Shown here: piece by piece, positions 54,996-64,000 of the stretch
How the letters are laid out: the number at the start of each line of letters is the position of its first letter
Numbering within the stretch: position 1 is the first letter of the stretch
DNA from: Bacteroidales bacterium F22
Lineage (GTDB): Bacteria; Bacteroidota; Bacteroidia; Bacteroidales; Bacteroidaceae
Reading direction: 5' to 3'
Assembly (NCBI GenBank): GCA_029541985.1
Contig: CP095414.1
Span: forward strand, 372,001 to 436,000
Length of the DNA stretch: 64,000 nucleotides
The notes under the pieces: model-generated
Told to the model about the DNA's origin: nothing
What the model saw: only the letters and a program-made list of their open reading frames with translations
Database searches by the model: none
Translations under genes and position numbers: made by a program

Positions 54996-57104
54996 ATGAA
55001 AGAAAATCACATAACTCACGATTATTTAAGAGTAGCAGCTGCTACACCCACCGTTCATTTAGCAGACGTAGATGCCAATGTAATGGAGATTAAGTCCCTT
55101 ATCACGAAAGCGATAACACACCATACAGATGTTATTGTTTTTCCCGAGCTTAGTCTCACAGGGTATAGTTGTGGTGATCTTTTTGTCAATGAGCAATTGC
55201 TAAAATCTGCTCAAGAGGGGCTTCAAGAAATAGCCCGATTTACTAGTTCAGATGTTCAAGATGATACATCTACTCAGCCACATCAAAATACTGAGAATTC
55301 GAACATCACAGTGATTGTAGGCTTGCCCATGGTCTTTAAAGATGGCATATACAATTCTGCAGCCGTAATCAATGGAGGCAAGGTTATCAACATCGTTCCT
55401 AAACGCTTTTTACCGAACTATAATGAATTTTACGAAAGACGCTGGTTTAGAAACATAAATGAGCAAGACATAACAAATACTGCTCAGAAAGCAGATTCCC
55501 TATTTACGATTAGAGACATCACGTTTGGTATCGAAATATGTGAAGATTTATGGACTCCAATCCCTCCGAGTACACGATTAGCTCTTCAAGGAGCACATGT
55601 AATCTTCAATCTTAGTGCAACGACTGCAGTTATTGGTAAACACAGTTATTTACGTAATCTAGTAAAACAACAATCTGCACGATTATTAGCTGGATATGTG
55701 TACACCTCAGCTGGATTTGGAGAATCAACAACAGACGTGGTATATCCTGGGACAAGTATGATAGTAGAAAATGGTACAGTATTGGCAGAATGTGAACAAT
55801 TTGATTTTTCGAATCAATTGCTGATAGCCGATATAGATGTTGCTGCTATTAAGCACGACCGTCTTCAGAATGGAACTTTTGCACAAGCCTATGGTGATAT
55901 GATTAAAAATATGACGAAAGAGCAATTAATGGTCAATCGTTTTCAGTTGCAATCTCCTCTCAATAAATTAATGACCTCAAAAGTTCAAAAGGAGCCAAGT
56001 GCAAAGGGTCAGAAGAAGTCAAGTGAAGAGTTGCGTCTTCCACTATTACACAACTATTCTCCTACTCCATTTGTTCCTAGCGATTCTAGAACGATGAACG
56101 AACGATGTGAAGAAATAATCAACATTCAAGCCTATGCACTCGCTACACGAATGAGTCATATCAATTGCAAGCATGTAGTCATAGGCATATCTGGTGGATT
56201 AGATAGTACACTAGCGCTCCTTGTTTCTGTTCGAACTTTTGAACTCTTAAATCTAGATCCTAAAGGAATAGAAGGAATCACGATGCCTGGATTTGGCACC
56301 ACAGACCGTACCTATAGCAATGCCATCCACTTGATGCAGCAACTAAATATAACTATTAGAGAGATATCAATAGCCGAAGCTAGCCGTCAACATTTTGGTT
56401 TAATTGGGCATGATGAGAGCAAGCACAACGTAGTGTATGAGAATGTACAAGCAAGAGAGAGGACACAAATATTGATGGATATAGCTAACCAAGTAAATGG
56501 CTTAGTCATTGGAACAGGAGACATGAGTGAACTAGCCCTAGGTTGGGCTACTTATAATGGAGACCATATGTCTATGTATGCAGTAAATATCGGTGTACCA
56601 AAGACACTAGTAAAGCACCTCGTAATCTGGACTGCCAACAATATCTATCAAGGTAGCATTCAAGACACCCTACTCGATATAGCAGATACTCCAATCAGTC
56701 CGGAATTACTTCCTGCAACAAATGAAGGAAAGATTAAGCAGAAGACAGAAGACTTGGTAGGCCCTTATGAATTGCATGACTTTTTTCTCTATTATTTCTT
56801 ACGATTTGGATTTTCCCCATCAAAGATCTATTTGTTAGCTCGTCAAGCTTTCAAAGCCGATAGCAACGAAATTGCCTTAGGAGCTTCAGAAGCATACAGT
56901 AGCGAAACCATTTACAAATGGTTACGAACATTTATACGACGATTCTTCCAACAACAGTACAAACGCTCATGCATCCCTGATGGCCCTAAAATTGGTTCAG
57001 TAAGTTTATCTCCACGCGGAGATTGGCGAATGCCGAGTGATGCAAATGCTAGTATATGGCTTAACGATTTAGATAAAAATAGAGAAATAATCGAGAATAA
57101 TTAG
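54996..57104 (+). CDS. nadE: NAD+ synthetase, glutamine-dependent
   Basis: A 702-residue two-domain enzyme making NAD from nicotinic acid adenine dinucleotide. The N-terminal nitrilase-type glutaminase domain (about 10-290) has the Glu in FPELSLTGYSCGDLF, the Lys in VPKRFLPNYNEFYERRWF and the Cys in IEICEDLWTPIPPS. The C-terminal synthetase has the PP-loop IGISGGLDSTLALLV and TGDMSELALGWATYNGDHM. Its stop codon overlaps that of the convergent dapA by two bases. Confidence 0.96.
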   Translation: MKENHITHDYLRVAAATPTVHLADVDANVMEIKSLITKAITHHTDVIVFPELSLTGYSCGDLFVNEQLLKSAQEGLQEIARFTSSDVQDDTSTQPHQNTENSNITVIVGLPMVFKDGIYNSAAVINGGKVINIVPKRFLPNYNEFYERRWFRNINEQDITNTAQKADSLFTIRDITFGIEICEDLWTPIPPSTRLALQGAHVIFNLSATTAVIGKHSYLRNLVKQQSARLLAGYVYTSAGFGESTTDVVYPGTSMIVENGTVLAECEQFDFSNQLLIADIDVAAIKHDRLQNGTFAQAYGDMIKNMTKEQLMVNRFQLQSPLNKLMTSKVQKEPSAKGQKKSSEELRLPLLHNYSPTPFVPSDSRTMNERCEEIINIQAYALATRMSHINCKHVVIGISGGLDSTLALLVSVRTFELLNLDPKGIEGITMPGFGTTDRTYSNAIHLMQQLNITIREISIAEASRQHFGLIGHDESKHNVVYENVQARERTQILMDIANQVNGLVIGTGDMSELALGWATYNGDHMSMYAVNIGVPKTLVKHLVIWTANNIYQGSIQDTLLDIADTPISPELLPATNEGKIKQKTEDLVGPYELHDFFLYYFLRFGFSPSKIYLLARQAFKADSNEIALGASEAYSSETIYKWLRTFIRRFFQQQYKRSCIPDGPKIGSVSLSPRGDWRMPSDANASIWLNDLDKNREIIENN

Positions 57105-57994
57105 AATTTTATATTCAAGTCAACTAGCACTTTACGAAGTGCTTCATAAGTAGTGATTCTTGTTGGTACTAAAGGCAAACGGAGTTTATTTTTACATAAA
57201 TTCATAGCACTAAGCATTGCTTTTACACCAGCAGGATTGCCATCGATAAATAAAAGATTAAACAATTCGGTGAAACGTCTATGGATGACCAAAGCCCCTT
57301 CACTATCTCCCTGCAAAGAAAGTCTTACCATTCGGCTAAACTCTTTAGGTAAAGCATTCCCTATAACAGATATTACACCAACAGCCCCCAGTGAAATCAA
57401 CGGGAAAGTAATCCCATCATCTCCAGAAATGACATCAAAATTCTTAGGTTTCCGTTTAATTATTTCATTTGCTTGCTGAATATCTCCTGAAGCCTCTTTG
57501 ACCGCAACAACATTTTTAAATTCATTAGCTATACGTAAAGTTGTATCTGCTGTCATATTCACTCCAGTACGGCCAGGTACATTGTACAGGACAAGAGGTA
57601 ATTCAGTGGCAGCAGAGATAGCCTTATAATGTTGGTAGATACCCTCCTGCGAAGGCTTGTTATAAAAAGGGACAACCGATAAGATACCATCTATACCCGT
57701 CATATCTTCTTCTTTCAATTGATCGACAACAGCTTTTGTACAATTGCCCCCTACTCCTAAAAGCAGCGGCAAACGTCCATTGACACGTTCAATAACCGTT
57801 CTTTTTATTTTATTGCGTTCATCATCAGTCAAAGTTGGAGTTTCTGCTGTGGTACCCAATACACAAAGAAAATCAGCATTGTTTTTTATAAGATAATCAA
57901 CCATATTCGTCAACGCAACGTAGTCGACAGAATCATCTTTTCTAAAAGGAGTAATTAGTGCTACTCCCATCCCTTTAAATTTACTTTGTATCAT
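57101..57994 (-). CDS. dapA: 4-hydroxy-tetrahydrodipicolinate synthase
   Basis: A 297-residue TIM-barrel aldolase that condenses pyruvate with aspartate semialdehyde, first step to diaminopimelate and lysine. The Schiff-base Lys is in VVAVKEASGD (K166), the catalytic Tyr in LVLYNVPGRTGVNM (Y137), and the N-terminal GTTAETPTL motif is the family form. It is transcribed away from ligA, which ends upstream, and has its own promoter. Confidence 0.96.
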   Translation of the reverse strand: MIQSKFKGMGVALITPFRKDDSVDYVALTNMVDYLIKNNADFLCVLGTTAETPTLTDDERNKIKRTVIERVNGRLPLLLGVGGNCTKAVVDQLKEEDMTGIDGILSVVPFYNKPSQEGIYQHYKAISAATELPLVLYNVPGRTGVNMTADTTLRIANEFKNVVAVKEASGDIQQANEIIKRKPKNFDVISGDDGITFPLISLGAVGVISVIGNALPKEFSRMVRLSLQGDSEGALVIHRRFTELFNLLFIDGNPAGVKAMLSAMNLCKNKLRLPLVPTRITTYEALRKVLVDLNIKF

Positions 57995-58025
57995 TATATT
58001 TGGTGCTCTGCTTTAAAATTGCTAG

Positions 58026-58059
58026 CAAATGTAGCAAGAATATTTTATTTTGTCACAAA
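58026..58059 (-). promoter_or_regulatory. Promoter of dapA
   Basis: On the minus strand TTTG (58059-58056), 22 bases, TACATTTG (58033-58026). The -33 box lies at the end of the ligA coding sequence. Confidence 0.6.
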
Positions 58060-60221
58060 ATCATAGATAAAAATTGCTTCTCATCTATTATATTTATTCC
58101 CAGTTTAGTTGCTTTCTCTAGCTTAGCAGGGCCCATATTATCCCCTGCAAGAATATAAGTTGTCTTCTTAGATATGCTTCCGACACATTTCCCCCCGTGA
58201 GTAGTAATCATTTTTTTATAATCGTCACGTGAATGTAAATTAAACACCCCACTAATTACAAAAGAAGTTCCTTCCAATTTGTTTGTTCTCCCCTCTAGTT
58301 CATCACTTCCGAGAGAGAACTGCAATCCAGCTTCAGTTAGTCGACTGATTATCAATTGGTTCTGAGGATCTTTGAGGTAATTTATTACACTAGAAGCAAT
58401 CCTTTCTCCCACACCATCAACATGAATCAGGTCATCGAGAGAAGCTTGTTGAAGTTTAGACATAGAACCAAATGTATGCGCAAGTAATTTCGCTACGGTC
58501 TCACCGACATATCGGATGCCTAGAGCAAACAACACACGTTCAAAAGGCACATTTTTAGATGCCTGAATACCATTAATGATATTCGAAGCAGATTTCTCTT
58601 TTCTATGAGACAACGAAAGAATTTGTTCACTAGTGAGCCAATACAAGTCAGAGACATCATTAATAAGATGCGCATCAAAGAAAGAGTCAACCGTCTCAGG
58701 ACCCAATCCATCAATATTCATCGCTCTGCGAGAAATAAAATGTTCTACACGTCCACGAAGTTGAGGAGGACATCCACCTTGGTTAGGACAATAGCTAGCA
58801 GCCTCCCCCTCGTCACGAATAAGAGGAGTGCCACAAGCAGGACAATTCTTGATAAACTGTATAGGCTGTCCCACGAGTATACGAGCACTCTTATCGACCT
58901 CCGTGATTTTCGGGATGATTTCTCCTCCTTTTTCCACGTACACCATATCACCGATCTGTAAATCAAGTTGTGAGATGACGTCAGCATTGTGCAAAGAAGC
59001 CCTTCTGACAACCGTTCCACTTAGTTGAACAGGGTCCAATTCCGCTACCGGTGTCACAGCACCAGTACGTCCTACTTGGTATACGACATTATTAAGTCTA
59101 GTCAAAGCTCTCTCAGCCTTAAATTTATAAGCAATAGCCCATCTAGGAGACTTCGCTGTATAGCCAAGATTCTTCTGCTGACGTAAGTCATTCACTTTGA
59201 GAACGATTCCGTCTGTCGCTACGGGTAAATCTTTTCTAGCGACATCCCAGTAGGCAATATACTCCATCACCTCCTCGATAGTACGGCACAACTTCATATT
59301 GCTAGACACCTTAAATCCCCATTCTTTAGCACATTGCATATTTTCATAATGTGTCTGTTTAGGTAAATTTTCTCCCAGCAAATAATATAGGTAAGCATCA
59401 AGATGCCTTTCTGCGACTTTCTTAGAACTCTGTTGCTTAAGTGTTCCAGAAGCAGCATTTCTCGGATTAGCAAAGAGTGCCTCTTCACGCATTTCACGTT
59501 CACTATTCAGTCTATCAAACACCTCCCAAGGCATAAGTATCTCCCCTCTTATTTCGAAAAAAGAAGGATATCCATTACCCTGAAGTTGAAGAGGGATACT
59601 ACGAATAGTCTTTACATTATCTGTCACGTCATCACCGCGAGTACCATCACCACGTGTGACAGCTCGAATCAACTTCCCATCTTCATATATAAGTGATATT
59701 GAAGTACCGTCATATTTGAGTTCAGCACAGATTTCAAAAGAATCGTTCAAATCCGTTTTCACTCGATTAAAGAAATCCCTAACTTCGCTCTCGCTATAAG
59801 TATTTCCAAGTGAAAGCATGCTATAGACATGTTTGACTTGAGAAAATTCACTATTAATATCAGACCCCACACGTTGAGTAGGACTATTTGCATCTCTCCA
59901 GTGAGGATATTTATGTTCCAAGTCCTGAAGTTTACGCATTTTGTCATCAAATACACTATCCTCAATAACTGGTTTATTCTCAACATAATAGTGAAAATTA
60001 TGTTCATGCAATTCTTTTCTGAGTGCTGATACCTGCTCAAAGTCCGCAATCTCTAGTGAAGAAAGCGTATTCAAACCAAGCGTATCATTGTGAGCATTCA
60101 CTTCCTCAGAAGAATCTTTAGACTCATCTATAGGCTGAAGACTCTTCTTTCCTCCCAGTTTATCCGAGGAAGGAAATAAGTCAAAAAGGCTTTGTTGTGA
60201 ACTATCTTGTTTCTTAATCAT
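58053..60221 (-). CDS. ligA: NAD-dependent DNA ligase
   Basis: A 722-residue ligase that seals nicks in replication and repair. After an unusual N-terminal extension of about 60 residues come the NAD-binding domain Ia ([20 protein letters not shown]), the adenylation domain with AMP-Lys in [10 protein letters not shown] (K169), the OB fold, a four-Cys zinc finger (CPACG and CPNQGGCP), helix-hairpin-helix repeats ([14 protein letters not shown] and [14 protein letters not shown]), and a C-terminal BRCT domain (from about 645). The extension carries Q-Q-S-L-F (residues 9-13), similar to a sliding-clamp-binding motif. All ligase parts are intact. Confidence 0.96.
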   Translation of the reverse strand: MIKKQDSSQQSLFDLFPSSDKLGGKKSLQPIDESKDSSEEVNAHNDTLGLNTLSSLEIADFEQVSALRKELHEHNFHYYVENKPVIEDSVFDDKMRKLQDLEHKYPHWRDANSPTQRVGSDINSEFSQVKHVYSMLSLGNTYSESEVRDFFNRVKTDLNDSFEICAELKYDGTSISLIYEDGKLIRAVTRGDGTRGDDVTDNVKTIRSIPLQLQGNGYPSFFEIRGEILMPWEVFDRLNSEREMREEALFANPRNAASGTLKQQSSKKVAERHLDAYLYYLLGENLPKQTHYENMQCAKEWGFKVSSNMKLCRTIEEVMEYIAYWDVARKDLPVATDGIVLKVNDLRQQKNLGYTAKSPRWAIAYKFKAERALTRLNNVVYQVGRTGAVTPVAELDPVQLSGTVVRRASLHNADVISQLDLQIGDMVYVEKGGEIIPKITEVDKSARILVGQPIQFIKNCPACGTPLIRDEGEAASYCPNQGGCPPQLRGRVEHFISRRAMNIDGLGPETVDSFFDAHLINDVSDLYWLTSEQILSLSHRKEKSASNIINGIQASKNVPFERVLFALGIRYVGETVAKLLAHTFGSMSKLQQASLDDLIHVDGVGERIASSVINYLKDPQNQLIISRLTEAGLQFSLGSDELEGRTNKLEGTSFVISGVFNLHSRDDYKKMITTHGGKCVGSISKKTTYILAGDNMGPAKLEKATKLGINIIDEKQFLSMIL

Positions 60222-60239
60222 CTTCTTTATTTATGTGTA

Positions 60240-60247
60240 CAAAAATA
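60240..60247 (-). promoter_or_regulatory. Promoter -7 element for ligA
   Basis: TATTTTTG on the minus strand, about 18 bases before the ligA start, fits TAnnTTTG. Confidence 0.4.
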
Positions 60248-60268
60248 GGGATTATCTTTGATAATTCA

Positions 60269-60276
60269 TATCTTTG
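60269..60276 (+). promoter_or_regulatory. Promoter -7 element for trmD
   Basis: TATCTTTG, 61 bases before the trmD start; a second copy lies at 60253-60260. No clear -33 box is present. Confidence 0.45.
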
Positions 60277-60337
60277 CCAAGAGTAAAAAGAGTAAAAAAT
60301 GAGTATTTAAGCTAGCTCTATAAAGTAAACATAAAAT

Positions 60338-61012
60338 ATGAGAATAGATATTATCACAGTAATACCTCAGATGATTGAAGGATTTTTTAATTGCTCAATC
60401 ATGCAACGTGTACAGAAAAAAGGTCTTGCTGAAATTCACCTTCACAATTTACATGATTATGCAAAAGACAAATACCGTCGAGTAGATGACTATCCGTACG
60501 GAGGATTTGCAGGTATGGTTATGATGTGTGAGCCCGTCGATAAATGTATCAGTCAACTTTTAGACGAGCGTAAATATGACGAGGTTATCTTCGTTACGCC
60601 TGACGGAGAACAATTTAACCAAGCTATAGCCAATGACCTTTCCTTGAAGAAAAATTTGATCATTCTATGTGGTCATTTCAAAGGGATTGATTTCAGAATT
60701 CGAGAACACCTTATCACTCGAGAAATCAGTGTAGGTGACTTCGTACTTACAGGTGGAGAATTAGCGGCTGCTTCCATTGCAGACGCAGTCGTCCGACTGA
60801 TTCCAGGAGCCATATCAGATGAGCAATCAGCGCTATCAGATAGTTTTCAAGACAATCTGTTAGCCGCACCAGTATATACACGCCCTTCAGACTATAAAGG
60901 CTGGAAAGTCCCTGACATCTTACTTTCAGGTCATGAAGCAAAGATAAAAGAATGGGAGATGGAACAATCTTTATGCCGTACAAAAAAATTGAGACCTGAC
61001 TTATTAAAATAA
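60338..61012 (+). CDS. trmD: tRNA (guanine-N1)-methyltransferase
   Basis: A 224-residue SPOUT enzyme that methylates G37 of tRNAs and so prevents frameshifting. [15 protein letters not shown] opens the SPOUT domain, [17 protein letters not shown] is a TrmD signature, [13 protein letters not shown] and [29 protein letters not shown] form the knot and SAM site, and [17 protein letters not shown] leads to the C-terminal domain. The last codons are also one arm of a terminator serving the opposite strand. It is not in the usual rpsP-rimM-trmD-rplS operon here. Confidence 0.96.
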   Translation: MRIDIITVIPQMIEGFFNCSIMQRVQKKGLAEIHLHNLHDYAKDKYRRVDDYPYGGFAGMVMMCEPVDKCISQLLDERKYDEVIFVTPDGEQFNQAIANDLSLKKNLIILCGHFKGIDFRIREHLITREISVGDFVLTGGELAAASIADAVVRLIPGAISDEQSALSDSFQDNLLAAPVYTRPSDYKGWKVPDILLSGHEAKIKEWEMEQSLCRTKKLRPDLLK

Positions 61013-61022
61013 GTCAGGTCTC
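60982..61022 (-). terminator. Terminator of pyrKD, overlapping the trmD 3' end
   Basis: A perfect 14-base stem (GAGACCTGACTTAT, 60991-61004, with its complement 61009-61022) has a 4-base loop. On the minus strand it is followed by AATTTTTTT. On the plus strand only TTCTGG follows. It therefore best serves pyrD, although it includes the last codons and stop of trmD. Confidence 0.8.
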
Positions 61023-61050
61023 TTCTGGTGTCAACCGGAACGAACCCGAG

Positions 61051-61971
61051 CTAAATAATCAAAGCTCCAACAAGTTCATTTATATCAGATACATTGTGTC
61101 TAATCATATACTCTTCAATTTCATTAATTACTCGAATCGTAACAGCAGGGTCGATAAAATTGGCTGTACCTAATTGGATAGCAGAAGCACCAGCAAGCAT
61201 AAATTCAATAGCGTCCTGTCCATTCATGACTCCACCAAGTCCTACTACAGGAATTTTGACAGCTTGACTCACTTGCCACACCATACGCAGAGCGATAGGC
61301 TTCACTGCAGGTCCCGAAAGACCACCAGTTATAGTAGACAAGAGAGGCTTCTTTCTTTCAGCATCAATAGCCATTCCCAGCAAAGTATTAATCAAAGAGA
61401 CACTATCAGCTCCACTAGCTTCGGCAGCCTTTGCAATCTCTGTGATATCAGTAACATTTGGAGACAATTTGACAATCAATGTTTTGTCATACACTTTCCG
61501 AACAGCCTTCACGACTTCTTCAGCTCCAGAAGTAGTAACACCAAAAGTCATGCCACCTTGTTTCACATTAGGACAAGAAATGTTAAGTTCAATAGCTGGA
61601 ATACCCTCCAATTCGTTGATTAGTCTAGCTGTCTCCACATAATCCTCAACCTGAGAACCAGACACATTGACGATGATATTAGAATCAATATCTTTGATTG
61701 AAGGATAAATATGATCAATAAAGTAATGAACCCCTTTATTCTGAAGTCCAACAGCATTAAGCATCCCCGAAGGAGTTTCCGCCATTCGTGGGTAAGGATT
61801 TCCTTCTCTATGATGCAAAGTCGTTCCTTTCACTATAATCCCACCAATTTGATTTAAATCCAAAAAATCAGTGAACTCGGACCCATATCCAAAAGTTCCA
61901 CTTGCAGTCATAACAGGATTTTTGAGTACTAGATTACCTAGTTTTACACTCGTATTGCGCTCTTTTATCAT
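61051..61971 (-). CDS. pyrD: Dihydroorotate dehydrogenase, catalytic subunit (class 1B)
   Basis: A 306-residue FMN TIM barrel that oxidises dihydroorotate to orotate in pyrimidine synthesis. [15 protein letters not shown], the active-site Cys in [21 protein letters not shown] and [28 protein letters not shown] mark the class 1B type, which works with an NAD-dependent partner. That partner, pyrK, lies 33 bases upstream in the same transcript. Confidence 0.96.
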   Translation of the reverse strand: MIKERNTSVKLGNLVLKNPVMTASGTFGYGSEFTDFLDLNQIGGIIVKGTTLHHREGNPYPRMAETPSGMLNAVGLQNKGVHYFIDHIYPSIKDIDSNIIVNVSGSQVEDYVETARLINELEGIPAIELNISCPNVKQGGMTFGVTTSGAEEVVKAVRKVYDKTLIVKLSPNVTDITEIAKAAEASGADSVSLINTLLGMAIDAERKKPLLSTITGGLSGPAVKPIALRMVWQVSQAVKIPVVGLGGVMNGQDAIEFMLAGASAIQLGTANFIDPAVTIRVINEIEEYMIRHNVSDINELVGALII

Positions 61972-62004
61972 ATACTTATCCGTTCTTTTAAACGATATTA
62001 TTCA

Positions 62005-62775
62005 TTACCACTTCAATTTATCAATATCCAAGACAGGGCCTTCTTTACATACACAGACATTCCCATCAACAGTATCTTCCACACAACATAAGCAAGCTCC
62101 AACTCCACAAGCCATGCTATTTTCAAGCGAAACCTCACATCCAATTTTACGACCTCTAGCCTCTTTAGCCACAGCCATCATCATCGGTTTCGGACCACAA
62201 ACATAGATACGTTGCCAGTCCCCTTCTTTGAGCATCGGATGATTAGTAACATATCCCTTGACCCCATGACTTTCGTCCTCAGTAGTCGTATATACAGTTC
62301 CAAAGGCAGCAAAATCACTTAATTGGAGTAAATCATTTTTGCTTCTTGCACCGAGTAGGAAGCTAGGATTATATCCTTTTTGCTTGAGTAATTTGCCCCA
62401 ATACAACATAGGAGCAGTTCCTACACCTCCACCAACTAATAATATAGGTTGATCCTTCTTTATAGGCCATGAGAAACCATTACCAAGCGGCAAGATGACA
62501 TTAACAAGATCTCCCACTTGGAGTTCTGCCAAAGCTCTCGTTCCATCCCCGATAACCTGTATCAACAACCACAATGTATTATCTTGCGGGTCGATAAAAT
62601 TAATCGAAATAGGGCGTCTAAGAAAAGTAGTTGACGAATTGTCTACACGAACTTCGACGAATTGTCCTGCGTGCATCTCAGGAAGTTGATCTTTCTGAGT
62701 CAGTTTAAGAAGCGCATATTGTTTATGAATCATCTCACAGCTCTTAACAGTGAGGTCTAATACCATCTTTTGCAT
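62005..62775 (-). CDS. pyrK: Dihydroorotate dehydrogenase electron-transfer subunit
   Basis: A 256-residue FAD and iron-sulphur protein of the ferredoxin-NADP reductase family. FLRRPISINFID binds FAD, PILLVGGGVGTAPMLYWGK binds NAD, and the C-terminal Cys motif in MACGVGACLCCVED followed by VCVCKEGP holds the [2Fe-2S] cluster. It passes electrons from PyrD to NAD. It is first in the pyrK-pyrD operon. Confidence 0.95.
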   Translation of the reverse strand: MQKMVLDLTVKSCEMIHKQYALLKLTQKDQLPEMHAGQFVEVRVDNSSTTFLRRPISINFIDPQDNTLWLLIQVIGDGTRALAELQVGDLVNVILPLGNGFSWPIKKDQPILLVGGGVGTAPMLYWGKLLKQKGYNPSFLLGARSKNDLLQLSDFAAFGTVYTTTEDESHGVKGYVTNHPMLKEGDWQRIYVCGPKPMMMAVAKEARGRKIGCEVSLENSMACGVGACLCCVEDTVDGNVCVCKEGPVLDIDKLKW

Positions 62776-62832
62776 TTACTAGTAATCTATAGATTGTGTT
62801 TACTTCACTCGAAGATGAGTTTACTTAGTGCA

Positions 62833-62840
62833 CAAAGATA
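62833..62840 (-). promoter_or_regulatory. Promoter -7 element for pyrKD
   Basis: TATCTTTG on the minus strand, 57 bases before the pyrK start, fits TAnnTTTG. Confidence 0.5.
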
Positions 62841-62885
62841 CAGTATTTTTAGTAAATTGCTAATACAAAAGGAAAATGAAAACAC

Positions 62886-62917
62886 AAAAAAAAGAAAAGA
62901 CGATAGATTTCTCTATC
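62886..62917 (-). terminator. Terminator of the XRE regulator gene
   Basis: On the minus strand GATAGA-GAAA-TCTATC is followed by GTCTTTTCTTTTTTTT, a short hairpin with a T-rich tail. Confidence 0.65.
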
Positions 62918-62931
62918 AATAAGACATCTAT

Positions 62932-63561
62932 TTAGTTGTCAGGATGTTCAAAAAGAGTAGGAGAAAAAGATTCGAACGTATTATCATCAAAGAAAATTCT
63001 CACCTCAGTAATCTTTCTTGGTTTAGGTGCTTGAGCAGTTTCCGTTGGAAAGATAGAAGCATTGGAAGACAAATTTTGGAAGACAGCTTCATAAGGGATT
63101 CCAGCATTAAAAGCAATATCCCATGGTACCTGTCTATCAACTTCGCTAGATTTATGAGCACCATTATCAGAAAAAATATCTTCAGCATGGTGAGAAGACA
63201 TCGCATCCTCCAAAGCATTTCCTCCTCTATTATGAGAAGCAAGTCCTTCAGACAAACCAAATGTAGACACATCTAATCCCGAATTTCTCAACGCATCAGT
63301 TGTCTCTGTAGACTGTGATTCGTCCTGAGGTACAGATCCATTCTCCGATAACATACAGCCTTCTCCTTTGGTAAGCCAATCCATAGATATTTCAGGAAAA
63401 GTAGTCGATATACTAAGTAAAATATCAAGACTAGGTTTATTTCTTCCATTTAGAGTATGAGATAGGGTAGACTGCTTGACGCCGATAATCTCGGCGAAAC
63501 GAGCTGTAGTAACAGCCTTAGAATTTATAATTTCCTTGATTCGATTACAAATATTATCCAT
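62932..63561 (-). CDS. XRE-family helix-turn-helix protein
   Basis: A 209-residue protein. Residues about 5-65 form a Cro/CI-type helix-turn-helix (ARFAEIIGVKQSTLSHTLNGRNKPSLDILLSI), followed by MDWLTKGEG. The middle is low in structure and rich in Ser, Glu and Asp. The end RKITEVRIFFDDNTFESF is, as I recall, conserved in similar Bacteroidales regulators of unknown role. It is a single gene with a clear promoter and terminator. Confidence 0.8.
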   Translation of the reverse strand: MDNICNRIKEIINSKAVTTARFAEIIGVKQSTLSHTLNGRNKPSLDILLSISTTFPEISMDWLTKGEGCMLSENGSVPQDESQSTETTDALRNSGLDVSTFGLSEGLASHNRGGNALEDAMSSHHAEDIFSDNGAHKSSEVDRQVPWDIAFNAGIPYEAVFQNLSSNASIFPTETAQAPKPRKITEVRIFFDDNTFESFSPTLFEHPDN

Positions 63562-63594
63562 AAACTTCTATTAAACGATTTCTTATCAGTTATA

Positions 63595-63625
63595 CAAATG
63601 TAAATATTATTTATATACTATCAAA
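63595..63625 (-). promoter_or_regulatory. Promoter of the XRE regulator gene
   Basis: On the minus strand TTTG (63625-63622), 19 bases, TACATTTG (63602-63595) match both Bacteroidota boxes. Confidence 0.7.
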
Positions 63626-64000
63626 GAGAATTGTACTTTTCTTTTGTACCTATATGTATAATAATGTCATCACATTTAGCCTATAGTTAGCTCATCGAAT
63701 ATGCTAAATGTAATGCTCAAGCTATATATAAGAATATGTACACTCTGTAAATAATGCACAATAGGTTGATTATCAGTCAATTACAAATAATATAAAACCG
63801 AAAACTACTCTTAATAAGTCAAATTTAGTAATAACCACGTTGTAACTTTTCAAAAACCCCATATTATACTGATAATCAGATAATTATAAGGCCCTACTAG
63901 GTTTGTTAATTCGCACCCATATACATATGGAATATATACATATAGGCTAGTATCTCTATACAATAATACAATTACGGTTGTAATAAGCTAACTATAAAAG
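63626..64000. other. AT-rich region without recognised gene
   Basis: No ORF of note. Two dispersed inverted repeats are seen: ACATTTAGC (63672-63680) with GCTAAATGT (63703-63711), and GATTATCAGT (63768-63777) with ACTGATAATC (63868-63877). It may be the upstream region of a gene beyond the window edge. Confidence 0.4.

Overview
The window is a stretch of chromosome from an AT-rich member of the Bacteroidota, most likely order Bacteroidales. The evidence is lineage-typical gene content (a BtuB/BtuG-like cobalamin module, the glycogen trio of debranching enzyme, glycosyltransferase and GH57 protein, DUF4492-cydAB, and the order trpBEGDCFA) together with promoters of the Bacteroidota type (TTTG, about 20 bases, TAnnTTTG). 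Family or genus cannot be fixed from the sequence alone. I saw no insertion sequence, prophage, CRISPR array, rRNA or tRNA. This is core housekeeping sequence with dense, well-ordered operons.

Layout. 1-3091 (minus): a cobalamin riboswitch followed by a BtuB-like TonB-dependent receptor and a BtuG-like surface lipoprotein cut by the window edge. 3148-8200 (minus): lon-tgt-lptG. 8292-10135: a tRNA1(Val) methyltransferase gene and an SPFH membrane protein. 10238-13553 (plus): cytochrome bd oxidase operon with DUF4492, cydA, cydB and a 32-residue single-helix protein that looks like a CydX analogue. 13596-18390 (minus): glycogen operon. 18503-22057: marC, a Crp/Fnr regulator, guaA and the gapA promoter and leader. 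22086-23166: gapA. 23167-23700: non-coding DNA with several inverted repeats. 23714-30588 (plus): complete tryptophan operon behind a leader peptide with tandem Trp codons and a strong attenuator. 30603-32871: TPR protein. 32914-42980 (plus): M23-peptidase-like membrane anchor, dxr, rseP, RlmD/RumA-type methyltransferase, RluA-type synthase and tamB. 42981-50135 (plus): menaquinone operon (MenI-type thioesterase fused to a dead HAD domain, menF, menD, menB, menC, menE). 50176-54884 (minus): zinc-ribbon coiled-coil protein, NIF3, glyA, hisS. 54939-57104: nadE. 57101-60247 (minus): dapA, ligA. 60338-61012: trmD. 60991-62840 (minus): pyrK-pyrD. 62886-63625: an XRE-type regulator. The last 375 bases are AT-rich and hold nothing I recognise.

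Most genes are ordinary. The points worth a second look are the trp attenuator, the small CydX-like gene, the HAD-thioesterase fusion in the men operon, the GH57 protein and the tRNA-guanine transglycosylase that lack key residues, the clamp-binding-like motif at the front of LigA, the terminator of pyrD placed inside trmD, and the hairpin-rich gap between gapA and the trp operon. I did not find an obviously new multi-gene system.
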